From: Nostoc sp. FACHB-973
GTDB lineage: Bacteria; Cyanobacteriota; Cyanobacteriia; Cyanobacteriales; Nostocaceae
Direction: 5' to 3'
Assembly: GCF_014698115.1 (NCBI RefSeq)
Contig: NZ_JACJSJ010000058.1
Coordinates: 1-51,144 of the forward strand
Length of the DNA stretch: 51,144 bases
Below the pieces are notes generated by a model. That model worked only from the letters and a program-made list of their open reading frames with translations, had not been told where the DNA came from and made no database searches. The translations under genes were made by a program, and so were the position numbers. Positions 8,715 through 17,919 of this stretch are shown one piece after another (position 1 is the first letter of the stretch; each line of letters begins with the position of its first letter).

Positions 8715-9812
8715 ATGCGTCTAACTTTAGTCATTTATTCCCTTACCTATGGTGGTGCAGAACGTGTTATGTCAATCATGGCAAATTACTGGGCAGCTAA
8801 AGGATGGGAGATTACTTTATTGACTTTTGATGATAATAAAATGCCTCAATTCCATCTAGATTCTAGTGTCTCTCATATTCCTTTAGGTATAGCGAAAAAC
8901 TCTCCTGATGTGATTACTGCTATCTGGAATAATTTCAAGCGCATCCGAACACTCCGATTTGCAATTGCTGATAGCAAACCTGATGTAGTGATTAGCTTTA
9001 TGACTAAAACAAATGTAATTACTTTACTGGCAACACGATACTTGAAAATACCTATCGTCGTGTCAGAGCGTAACAATCCAGAAAGATACTCCATAGGTAT
9101 AATTTGGAAACAACTGTGCCAATGGACTTATCCTTTTGCAGATTTAATTGTCTTTCAAACTAAGAATGCACGGAATTACTTTTCACCCAAGTTACAAGCC
9201 TGTACCTGTATTATTCCTAATCCAGTGTTATTGCCACCACGAGGAAAAGAAGCATCATACAAGTTTTTAGGTGAGCGATCGCTTATTGCGATGGGACGTC
9301 TTGCACCAGAGAAAGGCTTTGATTTATTACTCCAAGCTTTTGCAAAACTTAAGGATCGCTATTCAGAATGGACATTGACTATTTTCGGGGAAGGATTATT
9401 ACGCCCAACTCTAGAAGATTTGTGTAACCAACTGGGATTAATTGGTCGTGTTCATCTTCCTGGAGCAGTAAATGATCCTTATAAATTTCTCAAGCAGGGA
9501 GACATTTTTGTTATGTCTTCTCGACATGAGGGTTTTCCAAACGCGCTCTGTGAAGCAATGGCTTGTGGACTACCAGTTATCTCCACAGATTGCCCAAGTG
9601 GACCACGAGAGATTATTCGTCATGGTATAGACGGTATTTTAGTGCCAAATGAAGATGTGTCAGCTTTAGCTGCGGCATTAGAACGACTGATGTCTGATGA
9701 AGCAGAGCGAAAATTTTTAGCTGCCCGTGCCCCAGAAGTAACAGAAAGATTTAGTTTAGAGAAAATAATGAATATGTGGGAACAGTCGTTCAGTGAAATC
9801 CTAAATGAATAA
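8715..9812 (+). CDS. GT4 family glycosyltransferase
   Basis: A retaining GT-B glycosyltransferase of 365 residues. The N-terminal domain begins MRLTLVIYSLTYGGAERVM with the GGAER loop. The C-terminal nucleotide-sugar domain has GRLAPEKGFDLLLQAFAKL and the EX7E motif in SSRHEGFPNALCEAMACGLPV, followed by STDCPSGPREI. It should act at the inner face of the plasma membrane, adding one sugar to the lipid-linked EPS repeat unit. The sugar cannot be predicted. It resembles the protein encoded at 9934-11025 in both motif blocks (MACG.PV.[AS]TDCPSG), so the two may be old paralogues. It lies 111 bases after the flippase gene. Confidence 0.9.
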   Translation: MRLTLVIYSLTYGGAERVMSIMANYWAAKGWEITLLTFDDNKMPQFHLDSSVSHIPLGIAKNSPDVITAIWNNFKRIRTLRFAIADSKPDVVISFMTKTNVITLLATRYLKIPIVVSERNNPERYSIGIIWKQLCQWTYPFADLIVFQTKNARNYFSPKLQACTCIIPNPVLLPPRGKEASYKFLGERSLIAMGRLAPEKGFDLLLQAFAKLKDRYSEWTLTIFGEGLLRPTLEDLCNQLGLIGRVHLPGAVNDPYKFLKQGDIFVMSSRHEGFPNALCEAMACGLPVISTDCPSGPREIIRHGIDGILVPNEDVSALAAALERLMSDEAERKFLAARAPEVTERFSLEKIMNMWEQSFSEILNE

Positions 9813-9933
9813 GCTAAATGATGATATTAGCACTAGAATAACTATTGTATCCAGCGGAGATGAAAGTCAATTTTAAATTATAAATATAATTGCTGTAACG
9901 TGAATTTATTTGTACAAATTGGGTTGATTACTT

Positions 9934-11025
9934 ATGAAACATATTGCTTTTTTTGTTCCTACTTTGCATGGGGGTGGTGCGGAACGCGCAACACTTAACC
10001 TTCTGAAAGGAATGTTAAAATCTGATGTAACTTTAGACTTAGTTATAGCGAATGCAGAAGGAGTATTTTTAAAACAAATACCTGAGCAAGTATCCATAGT
10101 GAACTTAGGAGCAGGACGAGTCATGAAAGCAATTTTACCTTTGTCGCATTACTTAAAGGAAAACAAACCATATGCTTTAATATCCCATATGAGCCATGCA
10201 AATGTAGTGGCAGTCCTAGCCAAAAAGCTTGCTCGTACAGAAACTAAATTAGTGTTAGTAGAACACAATACTCTATCAGTTAGTAAATCAAAGTTATTCC
10301 GGGCTAAATTTCTGCCATTTCTGATGAAATGGCTTTATCCTCTGGCAGATGCTATTGTGGGAGTTTCTACAGGTGTAGCGCAAGATTTGGAGTTCCAACT
10401 TGGTTTGGTACGAGGAAAAGTCAGTCTAATCTACAATCCAGTGGTGGATAATGATTTGCTTAGTAAAGCAAAAGCTCCTCTGGAACATTGCTGGTTTGAG
10501 AAAGGAAATCCTCCAGTTTTTCTGGCTGTAGGAAGATTAACAGAACAAAAAGATTTTTTAACTTTGATTAAAGCTTTTGCACTTTTAAGAAAACAGATAA
10601 TGGCACGCCTACTAATTTTAGGTGAAGGCCAATGTCGGTCTGAACTTGAGGCAATGATTAATAAGTTAAAAATCACTGATGATGTTTCCCTACCAGGTTT
10701 TGTAGAAAATCCTTATGTTTATATGTATAATGCCAGTGCTTTTATACTTTCTTCACGTTGGGAAGGATTACCAACTGTATTAATTGAAGCAATGGCTTGT
10801 GGTTGTCCTGTGGTTGCTACAGATTGTCCGAGCGGATCAAAAGAAATTTTAGCAGCAGGAAAAATAGGGACTTTAGTTCCAGTAGGAGATCCAGTAGCAA
10901 TGTCTAGCGCAATGTTAAATTTACTGGCAAGTTCTATAAGTGTGGATGTATTAGTACAACGAGCAATGGATTTTTCTGTTGAACAGGCGACTTCCAAATA
11001 TTTATCGCTCTTGGAATATATCTGA
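9934..11025 (+). CDS. GT4 family glycosyltransferase
   Basis: A 363-residue GT-B enzyme of the GT4 family. The N-terminus is MKHIAFFVPTLHGGGAERA. The donor-binding half holds GRLTEQKDFLTLIKAFALL and EX7E in SSRWEGLPTVLIEAMACGCPVV, then ATDCPSGSKEI. It is predicted to be a cytosolic or membrane-associated transferase of EPS repeat-unit assembly; donor and linkage are unknown. It has the same orientation as its neighbours, and a MITE-rich gap of nearly 700 bases follows, so the transcript may end or be weakened there. Confidence 0.9.
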   Translation: MKHIAFFVPTLHGGGAERATLNLLKGMLKSDVTLDLVIANAEGVFLKQIPEQVSIVNLGAGRVMKAILPLSHYLKENKPYALISHMSHANVVAVLAKKLARTETKLVLVEHNTLSVSKSKLFRAKFLPFLMKWLYPLADAIVGVSTGVAQDLEFQLGLVRGKVSLIYNPVVDNDLLSKAKAPLEHCWFEKGNPPVFLAVGRLTEQKDFLTLIKAFALLRKQIMARLLILGEGQCRSELEAMINKLKITDDVSLPGFVENPYVYMYNASAFILSSRWEGLPTVLIEAMACGCPVVATDCPSGSKEILAAGKIGTLVPVGDPVAMSSAMLNLLASSISVDVLVQRAMDFSVEQATSKYLSLLEYI

Positions 11026-11059
11026 TATTTATGCCAATAATTATTGAAATAATAAATAC

Positions 11060-11182
11060 TATAGGAATCCGATTTGATTTTTGAATAAAATTAAGTAACG
11101 CACCGAATCCTTAAAAATGGCGCGTTACGCTGTCGCTAACGCACGCTACGTATTTTTTAAGAAATCAAATAATAGTCCTATA
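11060..11182. repeat. Inverted-repeat element with TATAGGA/TCCTATA ends
   Basis: TATAGGA at 11060-11066 and TCCTATA at 11176-11182 are the tips of an imperfect inverted repeat (GATTTGATTTTTGAA on the left, TTTAAGAAATCAAAT on the right). The interior contains AACGCAC/GCGTTA repeats. It resembles a dispersed Nostocales repeat and has no coding potential. Confidence 0.55.
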
Positions 11183-11185
11183 AAT

Positions 11186-11345
11186 CAATACGCTTGGGTT
11201 AAGGCTAAAACTCTTTGTAAAAATCAATTTTTTTAACGAACCGCAAAGGACGCATAGACACGTTCGCGGAGCGTCTCGCAGAGAAGTGGCTTCCCGAAGG
11301 GTAGGACGCAAAGAAAAGGAAGCAATGCTTAACTGAAGTGTATTG
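11186..11345. mobile_element. MITE-like element, tandem copy 1
   Basis: It begins CAATACGCTTGGGTTAAGG and ends CTTAACTGAAGTGTATTG, an imperfect terminal inverted repeat. Its ends match those of the element at 25466-25598 (CAATACAGTTCGGTTAAGG). It is followed by TCCTATA and then a second related copy. The middle holds CGCAAAGGACGC-type sequence and short palindromes. Confidence 0.55.
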
Positions 11346-11355
11346 TCCTATATAT

Positions 11356-11551
11356 TAATACGCTTGGGTTAAGGCTAGCACTCTTTGTCAAAGTCATTTT
11401 TTTTAACGAACCACAGAGGCCCAGAGAAGCCAGTGCGTTGGGCGGGTTCCCCGACTTGTACCGCTAACGCGGAACCCGTAGGGTAGCAACTGGCGCGACA
11501 CAGAGAAAAGAGATAAAGAGAAGGAAAAAAATGCTTAACTGAACTGTATTG
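11356..11551. mobile_element. MITE-like element, tandem copy 2
   Basis: It starts AATACGCTTGGGTTAAGGCT and ends CTTAACTGAACTGTATTG, with the same ends as copy 1 but a longer, different interior. TCCTA precedes copy 1 (11176) and follows both copies (11346, 11552), giving a tandem arrangement with steps of 170 and 206 bases. Confidence 0.55.
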
Positions 11552-11713
11552 TCCTATAAATAGAATTATTAATAATGTTATGAGAAAAAATTAGTTTTAT
11601 ATTATGTAATTTTTTATGTCAAATATAAAACTTTGGTTATTCTTAAATTTATTTAATCTTATTTTTTCTTTGCTGATTTTTTAAAATAAAACTTCAATAG
11701 GATGGTAAATTAA

Positions 11714-12907
11714 ATGAATCCAGCTATTAACAAAAAGTTCAATTTACTGTTGTATTATCAATGCGCCTTAGCAGTAGCTGCTATTCTTACATTCTTCACA
11801 GAAATCAATTCGTATTTGTATAAATCAGAGATTAGTACTTTCCCGCCTTTATTTTGGATCTCTGCCTTCGGTCTAGCTTCTATACCATTAATTTTTTTAC
11901 AGTTCAAAAGTTTATTACACTCTTTAATAACTTGGTGTTTTGGCTATCTCTTCATTTCCTTGTTGTGGTTTTTAATCTTATCAATACCTGGAGGAATTGC
12001 ATTAGAGGAGTTGAAAAAAAGAATTTTATCAGTAGTGTTTTTATCGATATCTCTATTATTTTTTTCCCAAAATAAACAAAGTCAACTCTGGGCTAGAAGA
12101 ACTGTATTAATTACAACTATTCTGGCTGTATTCAATAACATTTATGATTTTTTGAATTCACTTGCATTTAGCTCATTAAGTGTTCTTGGTCGGTCAGCAG
12201 GATTTTATATAAATCCCAATATGGCTGGAGCAGCATTAGTACTTGGGATGATTTTTAGTGTAAGTTTACTATGTCCAAAGTATCGGATACCTTTTGTGTT
12301 AGTAATCGGTCTTGGAACTTTCTTAACACTTTCTCGTGGAGCTATTTTTGGCTGGTTGGTTGTTGTAATTATTTTTGTAATTACGCGTATTATTCCCCGC
12401 TCCCAATTACTATATTGGATTTTAGGACTAGGTTTAATAGTTATTGTATTATTGCCATATTTTGAAGACTTACCTGCAAATTTTATCTTAGAACAAAATA
12501 CACTCAATAGACTTGAATGGTTGCAACAACCTTCCGAGTCTGAAGATTCTGCTGATTCTCGTTTATACATAGCTAAACTAGGTTGGCAACTATTTACTAA
12601 AAGTCCGTTTTGGGGAAATGGAATTGGCTCAACTCTAATGTGGAATGAGGAAATATCTACACATAATATGTATTTGTACCTCATGGACGATCATGGATTT
12701 TTGGGAGTTTTTATTCTACCTTTATTGGTTTATGCTGTGACACGAAAAGCTCGTGGAGAAACCAAATATATAGCCTGGGCTTTTAGTATTTTCATTCTAT
12801 TATGGGGACTATTTAGCCACGATATTTTACAAGAACGATATATCTTGATCATGTTTTCATTAATGGCTGCTATGACAAGAACAAGCCAGCTAGAACAAAA
12901 ATTTTGA
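11714..12907 (+). CDS. Wzy/O-antigen-ligase-like polymerase
   Basis: A polytopic membrane protein of 397 residues with about ten hydrophobic segments and a large loop near residues 245-320 (NTLNRLEWLQQPSESEDSADSRLYIAKLGWQLFTKSPFWGNGIGS...STHNMYLYLMDDHG). The 'R...W...F..SPFxGxGxGS...HNxYLxxxxxxG' pattern is the Wzy_C/O-antigen ligase signature. Family members polymerise lipid-linked repeat units or ligate glycans at the periplasmic face. As the only such protein in the window it is the best EPS polymerase candidate. AGGATG lies upstream of the ATG. It is followed closely (18 bases) by a GT4 gene. Confidence 0.8.
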   Translation: MNPAINKKFNLLLYYQCALAVAAILTFFTEINSYLYKSEISTFPPLFWISAFGLASIPLIFLQFKSLLHSLITWCFGYLFISLLWFLILSIPGGIALEELKKRILSVVFLSISLLFFSQNKQSQLWARRTVLITTILAVFNNIYDFLNSLAFSSLSVLGRSAGFYINPNMAGAALVLGMIFSVSLLCPKYRIPFVLVIGLGTFLTLSRGAIFGWLVVVIIFVITRIIPRSQLLYWILGLGLIVIVLLPYFEDLPANFILEQNTLNRLEWLQQPSESEDSADSRLYIAKLGWQLFTKSPFWGNGIGSTLMWNEEISTHNMYLYLMDDHGFLGVFILPLLVYAVTRKARGETKYIAWAFSIFILLWGLFSHDILQERYILIMFSLMAAMTRTSQLEQKF

Positions 12908-12925
12908 GTAGGATGTGCATCAATT

Positions 12926-14077
12926 ATGAAAATTGTTTATGTTATTACCAGTCTCTCTATGGGTGGTGCTGAAAATATGCTTTATAAACTTCTCTCTAGG
13001 CTGGATAGAGAGCGTTTTAGTTCGGTTGTAGTTTGTTTGACGGATATTGGCATATGGGGCGATCGCATCGCAAATTTAGGTATCCCTGTTTATTCAATTG
13101 GTATCAAAATAGGAAAGCCTAATCCAGCTAATATTTTGCAAGTGCTAGACACAGTACGTCAATTTAATCCTGATTTAATTCAAGGCTGGATGTATCATGG
13201 AAATCTTGTTGCACAATTTGCGGGTGTCTTCCTATCTAAAGAGATATCTGTTTTGTGGAATATCCGTCATTCACTTTACTCTCTACGTTTAGAAAAGCTG
13301 ACAACAGCAGTTGTTATTAAGCTTTGTGCTTTATTATCTAACTTCCCAACTACTATTGTTTATAACTCTAAAATTAGCGCCACTCAGCATGAGCAAAGCG
13401 GGTATTATAGTCAAAAAACCTGTGTGATTCCTAATGGGTTTGATACAGAAAAATTCACGCCATCAGTCGAGGCTAAATACAGTGTTCGTTCAGAACTAGG
13501 TATTCCGGAAAATGCTTTGTTGATCGGGCTTATAGCTCGTTATCACCCGATGAAAGATCATGTCAATTTTCTTCAAGCTGCTAGTTTATTACTGAAGGAT
13601 TATCCAGACATACAGTTTATACTTGCTGGTACTCAAGTTGATTGGCAAAATAATATTTTATGCAAATTAATCTATAAATTAGGGCTTGTTAAGCAAATAC
13701 ATTTACTGGGTGAGCGTCAAGATATGCCTCGACTCACTGCTGCACTAGATATTGCTGCTTCTTCGTCTTATAACGGTGAGGGTTTTCCTAATGTCATTGG
13801 GGAAGCAATGTCTTGTGGTGTTCCCTGTGTAGTAACAGATGTAGGAGACTCGGGCTGGATTGTGGGCAATACGGGACGGGTAGTACCTCGACAGAAGCCA
13901 GAGGCGTTAGCTAATGCTTGGAAAGAATTGATCGTTCTAGGGTCAGACGGTAGGCAAGCTTTAGGCACAGTAGCACGGAAAAGAATTATTGAATGTTTTT
14001 CCCTAGAGTCTATTGTTGCTCAGTACGAGGCATTGTATGAATCTGTGCTGATTGGAAAAACTCAATTTAAAGGCTAA
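12926..14077 (+). CDS. GT4 family glycosyltransferase
   Basis: A 383-residue GT-B enzyme. The N-terminus is MKIVYVITSLSMGGAENML. The C-terminal half has ARYHPMKDHVNFLQAASLL and EX7E in SSSYNGEGFPNVIGEAMSCGVPCVVTDVGDSG. The sequence is close to EPS glycosyltransferases that often stand next to an asparagine-synthase-like gene, as here. The spacing to the amidotransferase gene is only 6 bases, which argues for one transcript. The sugar specificity is unknown. AGGATG precedes the ATG by about 10 bases. Confidence 0.9.
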   Translation: MKIVYVITSLSMGGAENMLYKLLSRLDRERFSSVVVCLTDIGIWGDRIANLGIPVYSIGIKIGKPNPANILQVLDTVRQFNPDLIQGWMYHGNLVAQFAGVFLSKEISVLWNIRHSLYSLRLEKLTTAVVIKLCALLSNFPTTIVYNSKISATQHEQSGYYSQKTCVIPNGFDTEKFTPSVEAKYSVRSELGIPENALLIGLIARYHPMKDHVNFLQAASLLLKDYPDIQFILAGTQVDWQNNILCKLIYKLGLVKQIHLLGERQDMPRLTAALDIAASSSYNGEGFPNVIGEAMSCGVPCVVTDVGDSGWIVGNTGRVVPRQKPEALANAWKELIVLGSDGRQALGTVARKRIIECFSLESIVAQYEALYESVLIGKTQFKG

Positions 14078-14083
14078 CATTCA

Positions 14084-16033
14084 ATGTGTGGCATTGCTGG
14101 TTTTTGGAATATTTCTAGACAAGTCAACTCTGAGGAACTGTCCTACATAGTTCAGCAGATGTCAGACACACTGGTACATCGTGGACCAGATAATGGTGGT
14201 AGTTGGGTTAATGCAGAGGTGGGGATTGGATTGGGACATCGACGACTGGCGATTGTAGACCTTTCGCCAGAAGGACATCAGCCGATGATATCTGCCAATG
14301 GTCGCTATGTAATTGTTTTTAATGGCGAGATTTATAATTTTTTGGAGTTAAAGCGTCAACTTGAATCACTAGGCCATCATTTTCGGGGACGTTCTGATAC
14401 TGAGGTGATGCTAGCTAGCTTTAGTCAGTGGGGATTAGATGGAGCAATTGGGCGCTTCAATGGCATGTTTGCCTTTGCCTTGTGGGATTGCCAAGAACGG
14501 ATTTTGCATTTGGGGCGCGATCGCTTGGGTGAAAAGCCTATATATTACGCTTGGATGGGTCAAACCTTTTTATTCGCCTCGGAATTAAAAGCCCTGAAAG
14601 TTCATCCCACTTTCCACGCAGAAATCAACCGCGATGCTTTAGCAGCGTTTCTCCGAAATAAATATATACCCGCACCCTATTCAATCTATCAAGGCATCTA
14701 TAAGTTACCACCTGGAACAATCCTCACTTGGAATGGCATAGATGCTCATCCCAATCCTGTACCCTACTGGTCTGCGAAGAAAGCCGCAGAGTTAGGTGTT
14801 ATTAAACCCTTCACAGGGTCCGAGTTGGAAGCAGTGGCACAAATGGAGGCATTATTACAAGATGCAGTAGGCTTACGCATGGTTGCAGATGTGCCTTTAG
14901 GAGCCTTCCTTTCAGGGGGGATTGACTCCTCCACAGTAGTAGCCCTAATGCAGGCTCAAAGTCGCCAACCGGTGAAAACATTTACCATCGGTTTTTATGA
15001 AGATAGCTACAATGAAGCACATTATGCCAAAGCAGTGGCACAGCATTTAGCCACAGACCATACAGAACTTTATGTAACCGCAAAAGATGCACTTGCTGTC
15101 ATCCCCAAGCTGCCGACGCTGTATGATGAACCCTTCTCGGACGACTCCCAGATTCCGACTTTCCTAATCTCCCAGCTTGCTAAACAGCATGTAACAGTCA
15201 GTCTTTCAGGTGACGGCGGCGATGAACTATTTGCGGGATACAAACGCTATTTTTGGGGTCACAGCATTTGGCAGAAGATTGGCTGGATACCTCCAACCCT
15301 GCGCCAGGCTGCTGCGGGTATGGTGTCTAGCTTATCGCCGCAAACTTGGAATCGTAGTTTGGCTAGCTTTAATAGTTTGTTGCCAGTTAAACTCCAGCAA
15401 CCGACTCTTGGGGATAAACTACACTGGATTGCTGGAATTTTGGCAGTTCCTGATTCCCTAGCTCTCTACACAAGAATGATGTCTGATTGGAAAGAGCCAG
15501 AAGCATTAGTAGTAAATAGTTTAAAGTCTTTGATGACCTATAGCGATCGCCAACAATCACCACAGCTGCCCGACTTCATCCAACACATGATGTACCTCGA
15601 TACAATAAATTATCTACCAGACGATATCCTGGTCAAAGTTGATCGAGCGAGTATGGGTGTGAGTTTAGAAACTCGGATTCCATTTTTAGATCACCGTGTA
15701 GTGGAATTAGCTTCGCGCATACCACTGTCCATGAAAATCCGTAACGGTCAGGGCAAGTGGCTATTGCGTCAAATCTTGTATAAATATGTACCTCAAAAAT
15801 TGATTGAGCGCCCCAAAATGGGATTTGGGATACCGATTGCTAGCTGGTTGCGCGTTCCTTTGCGAGACTGGGCAGAAGCCCTACTAGATGAACGTCGGCT
15901 ACAGCAAGAAGGATTTTTGAATCCACAACTGATTAGGCAAAAGTGGGCAGAACATCTGTCATCTGAGCGAGACTGGCAAAATGATTTGTGGGATGTGTTG
16001 ATGTTTCAAGCGTGGTTGGAAAAAAATCATTAA
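14084..16033 (+). CDS. asnB: Asparagine synthase-type glutamine amidotransferase
   Basis: 649 residues. The N-terminal class II glutaminase domain starts MCGIAGFW with Cys2 as nucleophile, then HRGPDNGG, GLGHRRLAIVDLS and FNGEIYN. The C-terminal ATP-pyrophosphatase synthase domain has FLSGGIDSSTVVALM near residue 285 and SLSGDGGDELFAGY. AsnB itself makes asparagine, but homologues inside polysaccharide loci, such as WbpS-type proteins, amidate uronic acids. Its place in an EPS operon and the uronic-acid genes in the second block make that role plausible, yet nothing in the sequence proves it. All catalytic motifs look intact. Confidence 0.88.
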   Translation: MCGIAGFWNISRQVNSEELSYIVQQMSDTLVHRGPDNGGSWVNAEVGIGLGHRRLAIVDLSPEGHQPMISANGRYVIVFNGEIYNFLELKRQLESLGHHFRGRSDTEVMLASFSQWGLDGAIGRFNGMFAFALWDCQERILHLGRDRLGEKPIYYAWMGQTFLFASELKALKVHPTFHAEINRDALAAFLRNKYIPAPYSIYQGIYKLPPGTILTWNGIDAHPNPVPYWSAKKAAELGVIKPFTGSELEAVAQMEALLQDAVGLRMVADVPLGAFLSGGIDSSTVVALMQAQSRQPVKTFTIGFYEDSYNEAHYAKAVAQHLATDHTELYVTAKDALAVIPKLPTLYDEPFSDDSQIPTFLISQLAKQHVTVSLSGDGGDELFAGYKRYFWGHSIWQKIGWIPPTLRQAAAGMVSSLSPQTWNRSLASFNSLLPVKLQQPTLGDKLHWIAGILAVPDSLALYTRMMSDWKEPEALVVNSLKSLMTYSDRQQSPQLPDFIQHMMYLDTINYLPDDILVKVDRASMGVSLETRIPFLDHRVVELASRIPLSMKIRNGQGKWLLRQILYKYVPQKLIERPKMGFGIPIASWLRVPLRDWAEALLDERRLQQEGFLNPQLIRQKWAEHLSSERDWQNDLWDVLMFQAWLEKNH

Positions 16034-16098
16034 ATCCTTGGATGATTCTCAATCAACCCAAAATTCTATTACTTAGCGACTTCCAAATAAAAAATGAA

Positions 16099-17742
16099 AT
16101 GTCTCTTTTAAACAGGAAGACAAGGTTTGTTAACAAACTCAAATTTATCATAGGGATATTGGCGACGGTATTTACTTTGTTTGCTTGTTCAAGCATGGGG
16201 TTATTAGCTAACAACTCATCATCAGATGATCGCCCTTTTGTATGGGTGGCTTCAAATCTAGAAAGAATAAAACAAAAAGACCCACCAGGAACTAAAACCG
16301 AGATTGATTTGTACGCGGCACGTGCAGAATATGAACCTTTTCAGATAGGAATTCGCGCACCCAATAGTGGTCTGACAAATGTCAATGTTGTGGTTTCGGA
16401 TTTGTCTGCTTCAAACAATCGAGTAATTTCAAATACAAACATTACACTTTACCGTGAACATTACGTTCACGTTAGTCATTCCAGCCCTAACAAAAAAGGC
16501 AGTACCAATCTATCTTTAGGTACTGGATGGTATGCCGATGGACTCATTCCATTTATTAATCCTGAAAACAAAACAGATATTACAGATGCCGAGTTAGATG
16601 CTGTTCCATTCAACTTGAAAGCTGGAAATAACCAACCCATTTGGGTAGATATCTTTGTCCCCCGCGAGACTCAAGCTGGTGACTATCAAGGCACTTTTAC
16701 TGTTAGCAGTGACCAAGGAGCGATCGCAGGTAAAATCCATCTGAAAGTTTGGAATTTTGAGTTGCCCATAAAACCATCGCTCAATTCTGAGTTCACGTTT
16801 TATGAACATCAAGATAAAAGCGACATGATAGAACTTCTCAAACATAAGTTAATGCCTAAAGCGCATTTTAATCCAGCAGATGAATCTGAGTTAATCAACC
16901 AGTGGGGACTGCGTTCTCGGAATCTTCTTTTTTGGAGTGGGGCTAACGTTAGTACTTGTAAAATGGCTCCAGCACCTTCTCTCAAAAAGATTAAAACTAC
17001 TGCTGCTAAACATGAATCTCGTTTATTTCTCTACGCCAGATATGCCGATGAAATTGATGATTGCCCAAATTTAATTGAACCAGTAAAACAATGGGCGCGA
17101 AATTTTCATCAAGCTGGAATCGCAACCGCTTTAGCAATGACTCCCACACCTACGCTTTATGATGATGGTTCCGGAACTGGACGTTCAGCCGTAGATATAT
17201 GGGTAGTATTACCAGAATCCTATGATGAAGCTCCTGAACGAATTACTGAGGTTTTGCAAAAAGGAGATAAAGTTTGGTCTTACAACGCTTTGGTACAAGA
17301 TGGGTACTCTCCCAAATGGCAAATAGATTTTGAACCAATAAACTACAGAATTCATCCAGGCTTCATTAGCCAAAGCCTTGGGATAACAGGAATTTTATAC
17401 TGGCGAGTTGACTTATGGACAAAAGACCCTTGGAAGGACGTTCAAACTTATTTCCAGAAAAAATACAAACACTATTTTCCTGGTGAAGGGATGTTGTTTT
17501 ATCCGGGGAAACAGGTAGGTATTAAAGGAGTTGTTCCTTCTATAAGACTGAAGTGGCTCAGAGAAGGGGTAGAAGACTACGAGTATCTCGAAATACTTAA
17601 AAATCGCCATCGCCAAGAGTGGGCGTTTCCATTAGCTCGGCGTGTCGGCCTTGACTGGAAGCACTGGACGCGGGATACAAATTTACTGGAATCAGTCCGG
17701 CGACAGTTGGGGGAGGAAATACATAGACTCTCTTCTCAATAA
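16099..17742 (+). CDS. Secreted DUF4091 (glycoside-hydrolase-like) lipoprotein
   Basis: A protein of about 547 residues. The N-terminus has a basic region and a hydrophobic core ending in TLFAC (Cys30), a plausible lipobox, so it should be a lipoprotein of the periplasm or outer surface. A beta-sandwich-like region follows (residues ~45-235; YEPFQIGIRAP, GDYQGTFTV). The C-terminal part has SIRLKWLREGVEDYEYLEIL, the DUF4091 signature, a family with a TIM-barrel-like glycosidase domain. It may trim or remodel the polymer made by the preceding genes. ATG 16099 gives the best signal peptide; ATG 16042 is an in-frame alternative. A terminator follows at 17792. Confidence 0.75.
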   Translation: MSLLNRKTRFVNKLKFIIGILATVFTLFACSSMGLLANNSSSDDRPFVWVASNLERIKQKDPPGTKTEIDLYAARAEYEPFQIGIRAPNSGLTNVNVVVSDLSASNNRVISNTNITLYREHYVHVSHSSPNKKGSTNLSLGTGWYADGLIPFINPENKTDITDAELDAVPFNLKAGNNQPIWVDIFVPRETQAGDYQGTFTVSSDQGAIAGKIHLKVWNFELPIKPSLNSEFTFYEHQDKSDMIELLKHKLMPKAHFNPADESELINQWGLRSRNLLFWSGANVSTCKMAPAPSLKKIKTTAAKHESRLFLYARYADEIDDCPNLIEPVKQWARNFHQAGIATALAMTPTPTLYDDGSGTGRSAVDIWVVLPESYDEAPERITEVLQKGDKVWSYNALVQDGYSPKWQIDFEPINYRIHPGFISQSLGITGILYWRVDLWTKDPWKDVQTYFQKKYKHYFPGEGMLFYPGKQVGIKGVVPSIRLKWLREGVEDYEYLEILKNRHRQEWAFPLARRVGLDWKHWTRDTNLLESVRRQLGEEIHRLSSQ

Positions 17743-17791
17743 GTATCTTGAAAAATTTATCATTCCTTTGACTAAAATTTAGATATTTTTT

Positions 17792-17818
17792 AATATATCC
17801 AAGTGGATATATTTTTTT
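17792..17818 (+). terminator. Rho-independent terminator closing the first EPS block
   Basis: AATATATCC (17792-17800) pairs perfectly with GGATATATT (17805-17813) around AAGT, followed by a run of seven T. It lies 50 bases after the DUF4091 gene and separates the EPS block from the signalling module. Confidence 0.75.
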
Positions 17819-17919
17819 CGTGTTTAAATATACTTTATACTTAGTTAGTGTCTACACTATAAGTATAGTATCACCACTAACAACCAAAGCCAGATTTAGT
17901 TTCAAAGGGAATTAAAAAT

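Larger units (their letters stand above)
11026..11713. other. Repeat-rich gap inside the first EPS block
   Basis: A stretch of 688 bases with no gene. Positions 11060-11551 consist of three dispersed repeat elements lying head to tail (separate entries). The last ~160 bases are very AT-rich and lead into the Wzy-like gene, so they may hold its promoter, but no convincing boxes can be named. Confidence 0.65.

Noticed and set aside
12205..12684. 159-codon minus-strand frame
   Set aside because: It is the shadow of the Wzy-like membrane protein gene and shows no protein-like motif.
14084..17742. Exosortase/PEP-CTERM system suggested by the AsnB-type amidotransferase
   Set aside because: No exosortase and no PEP-CTERM tail is present in the window.
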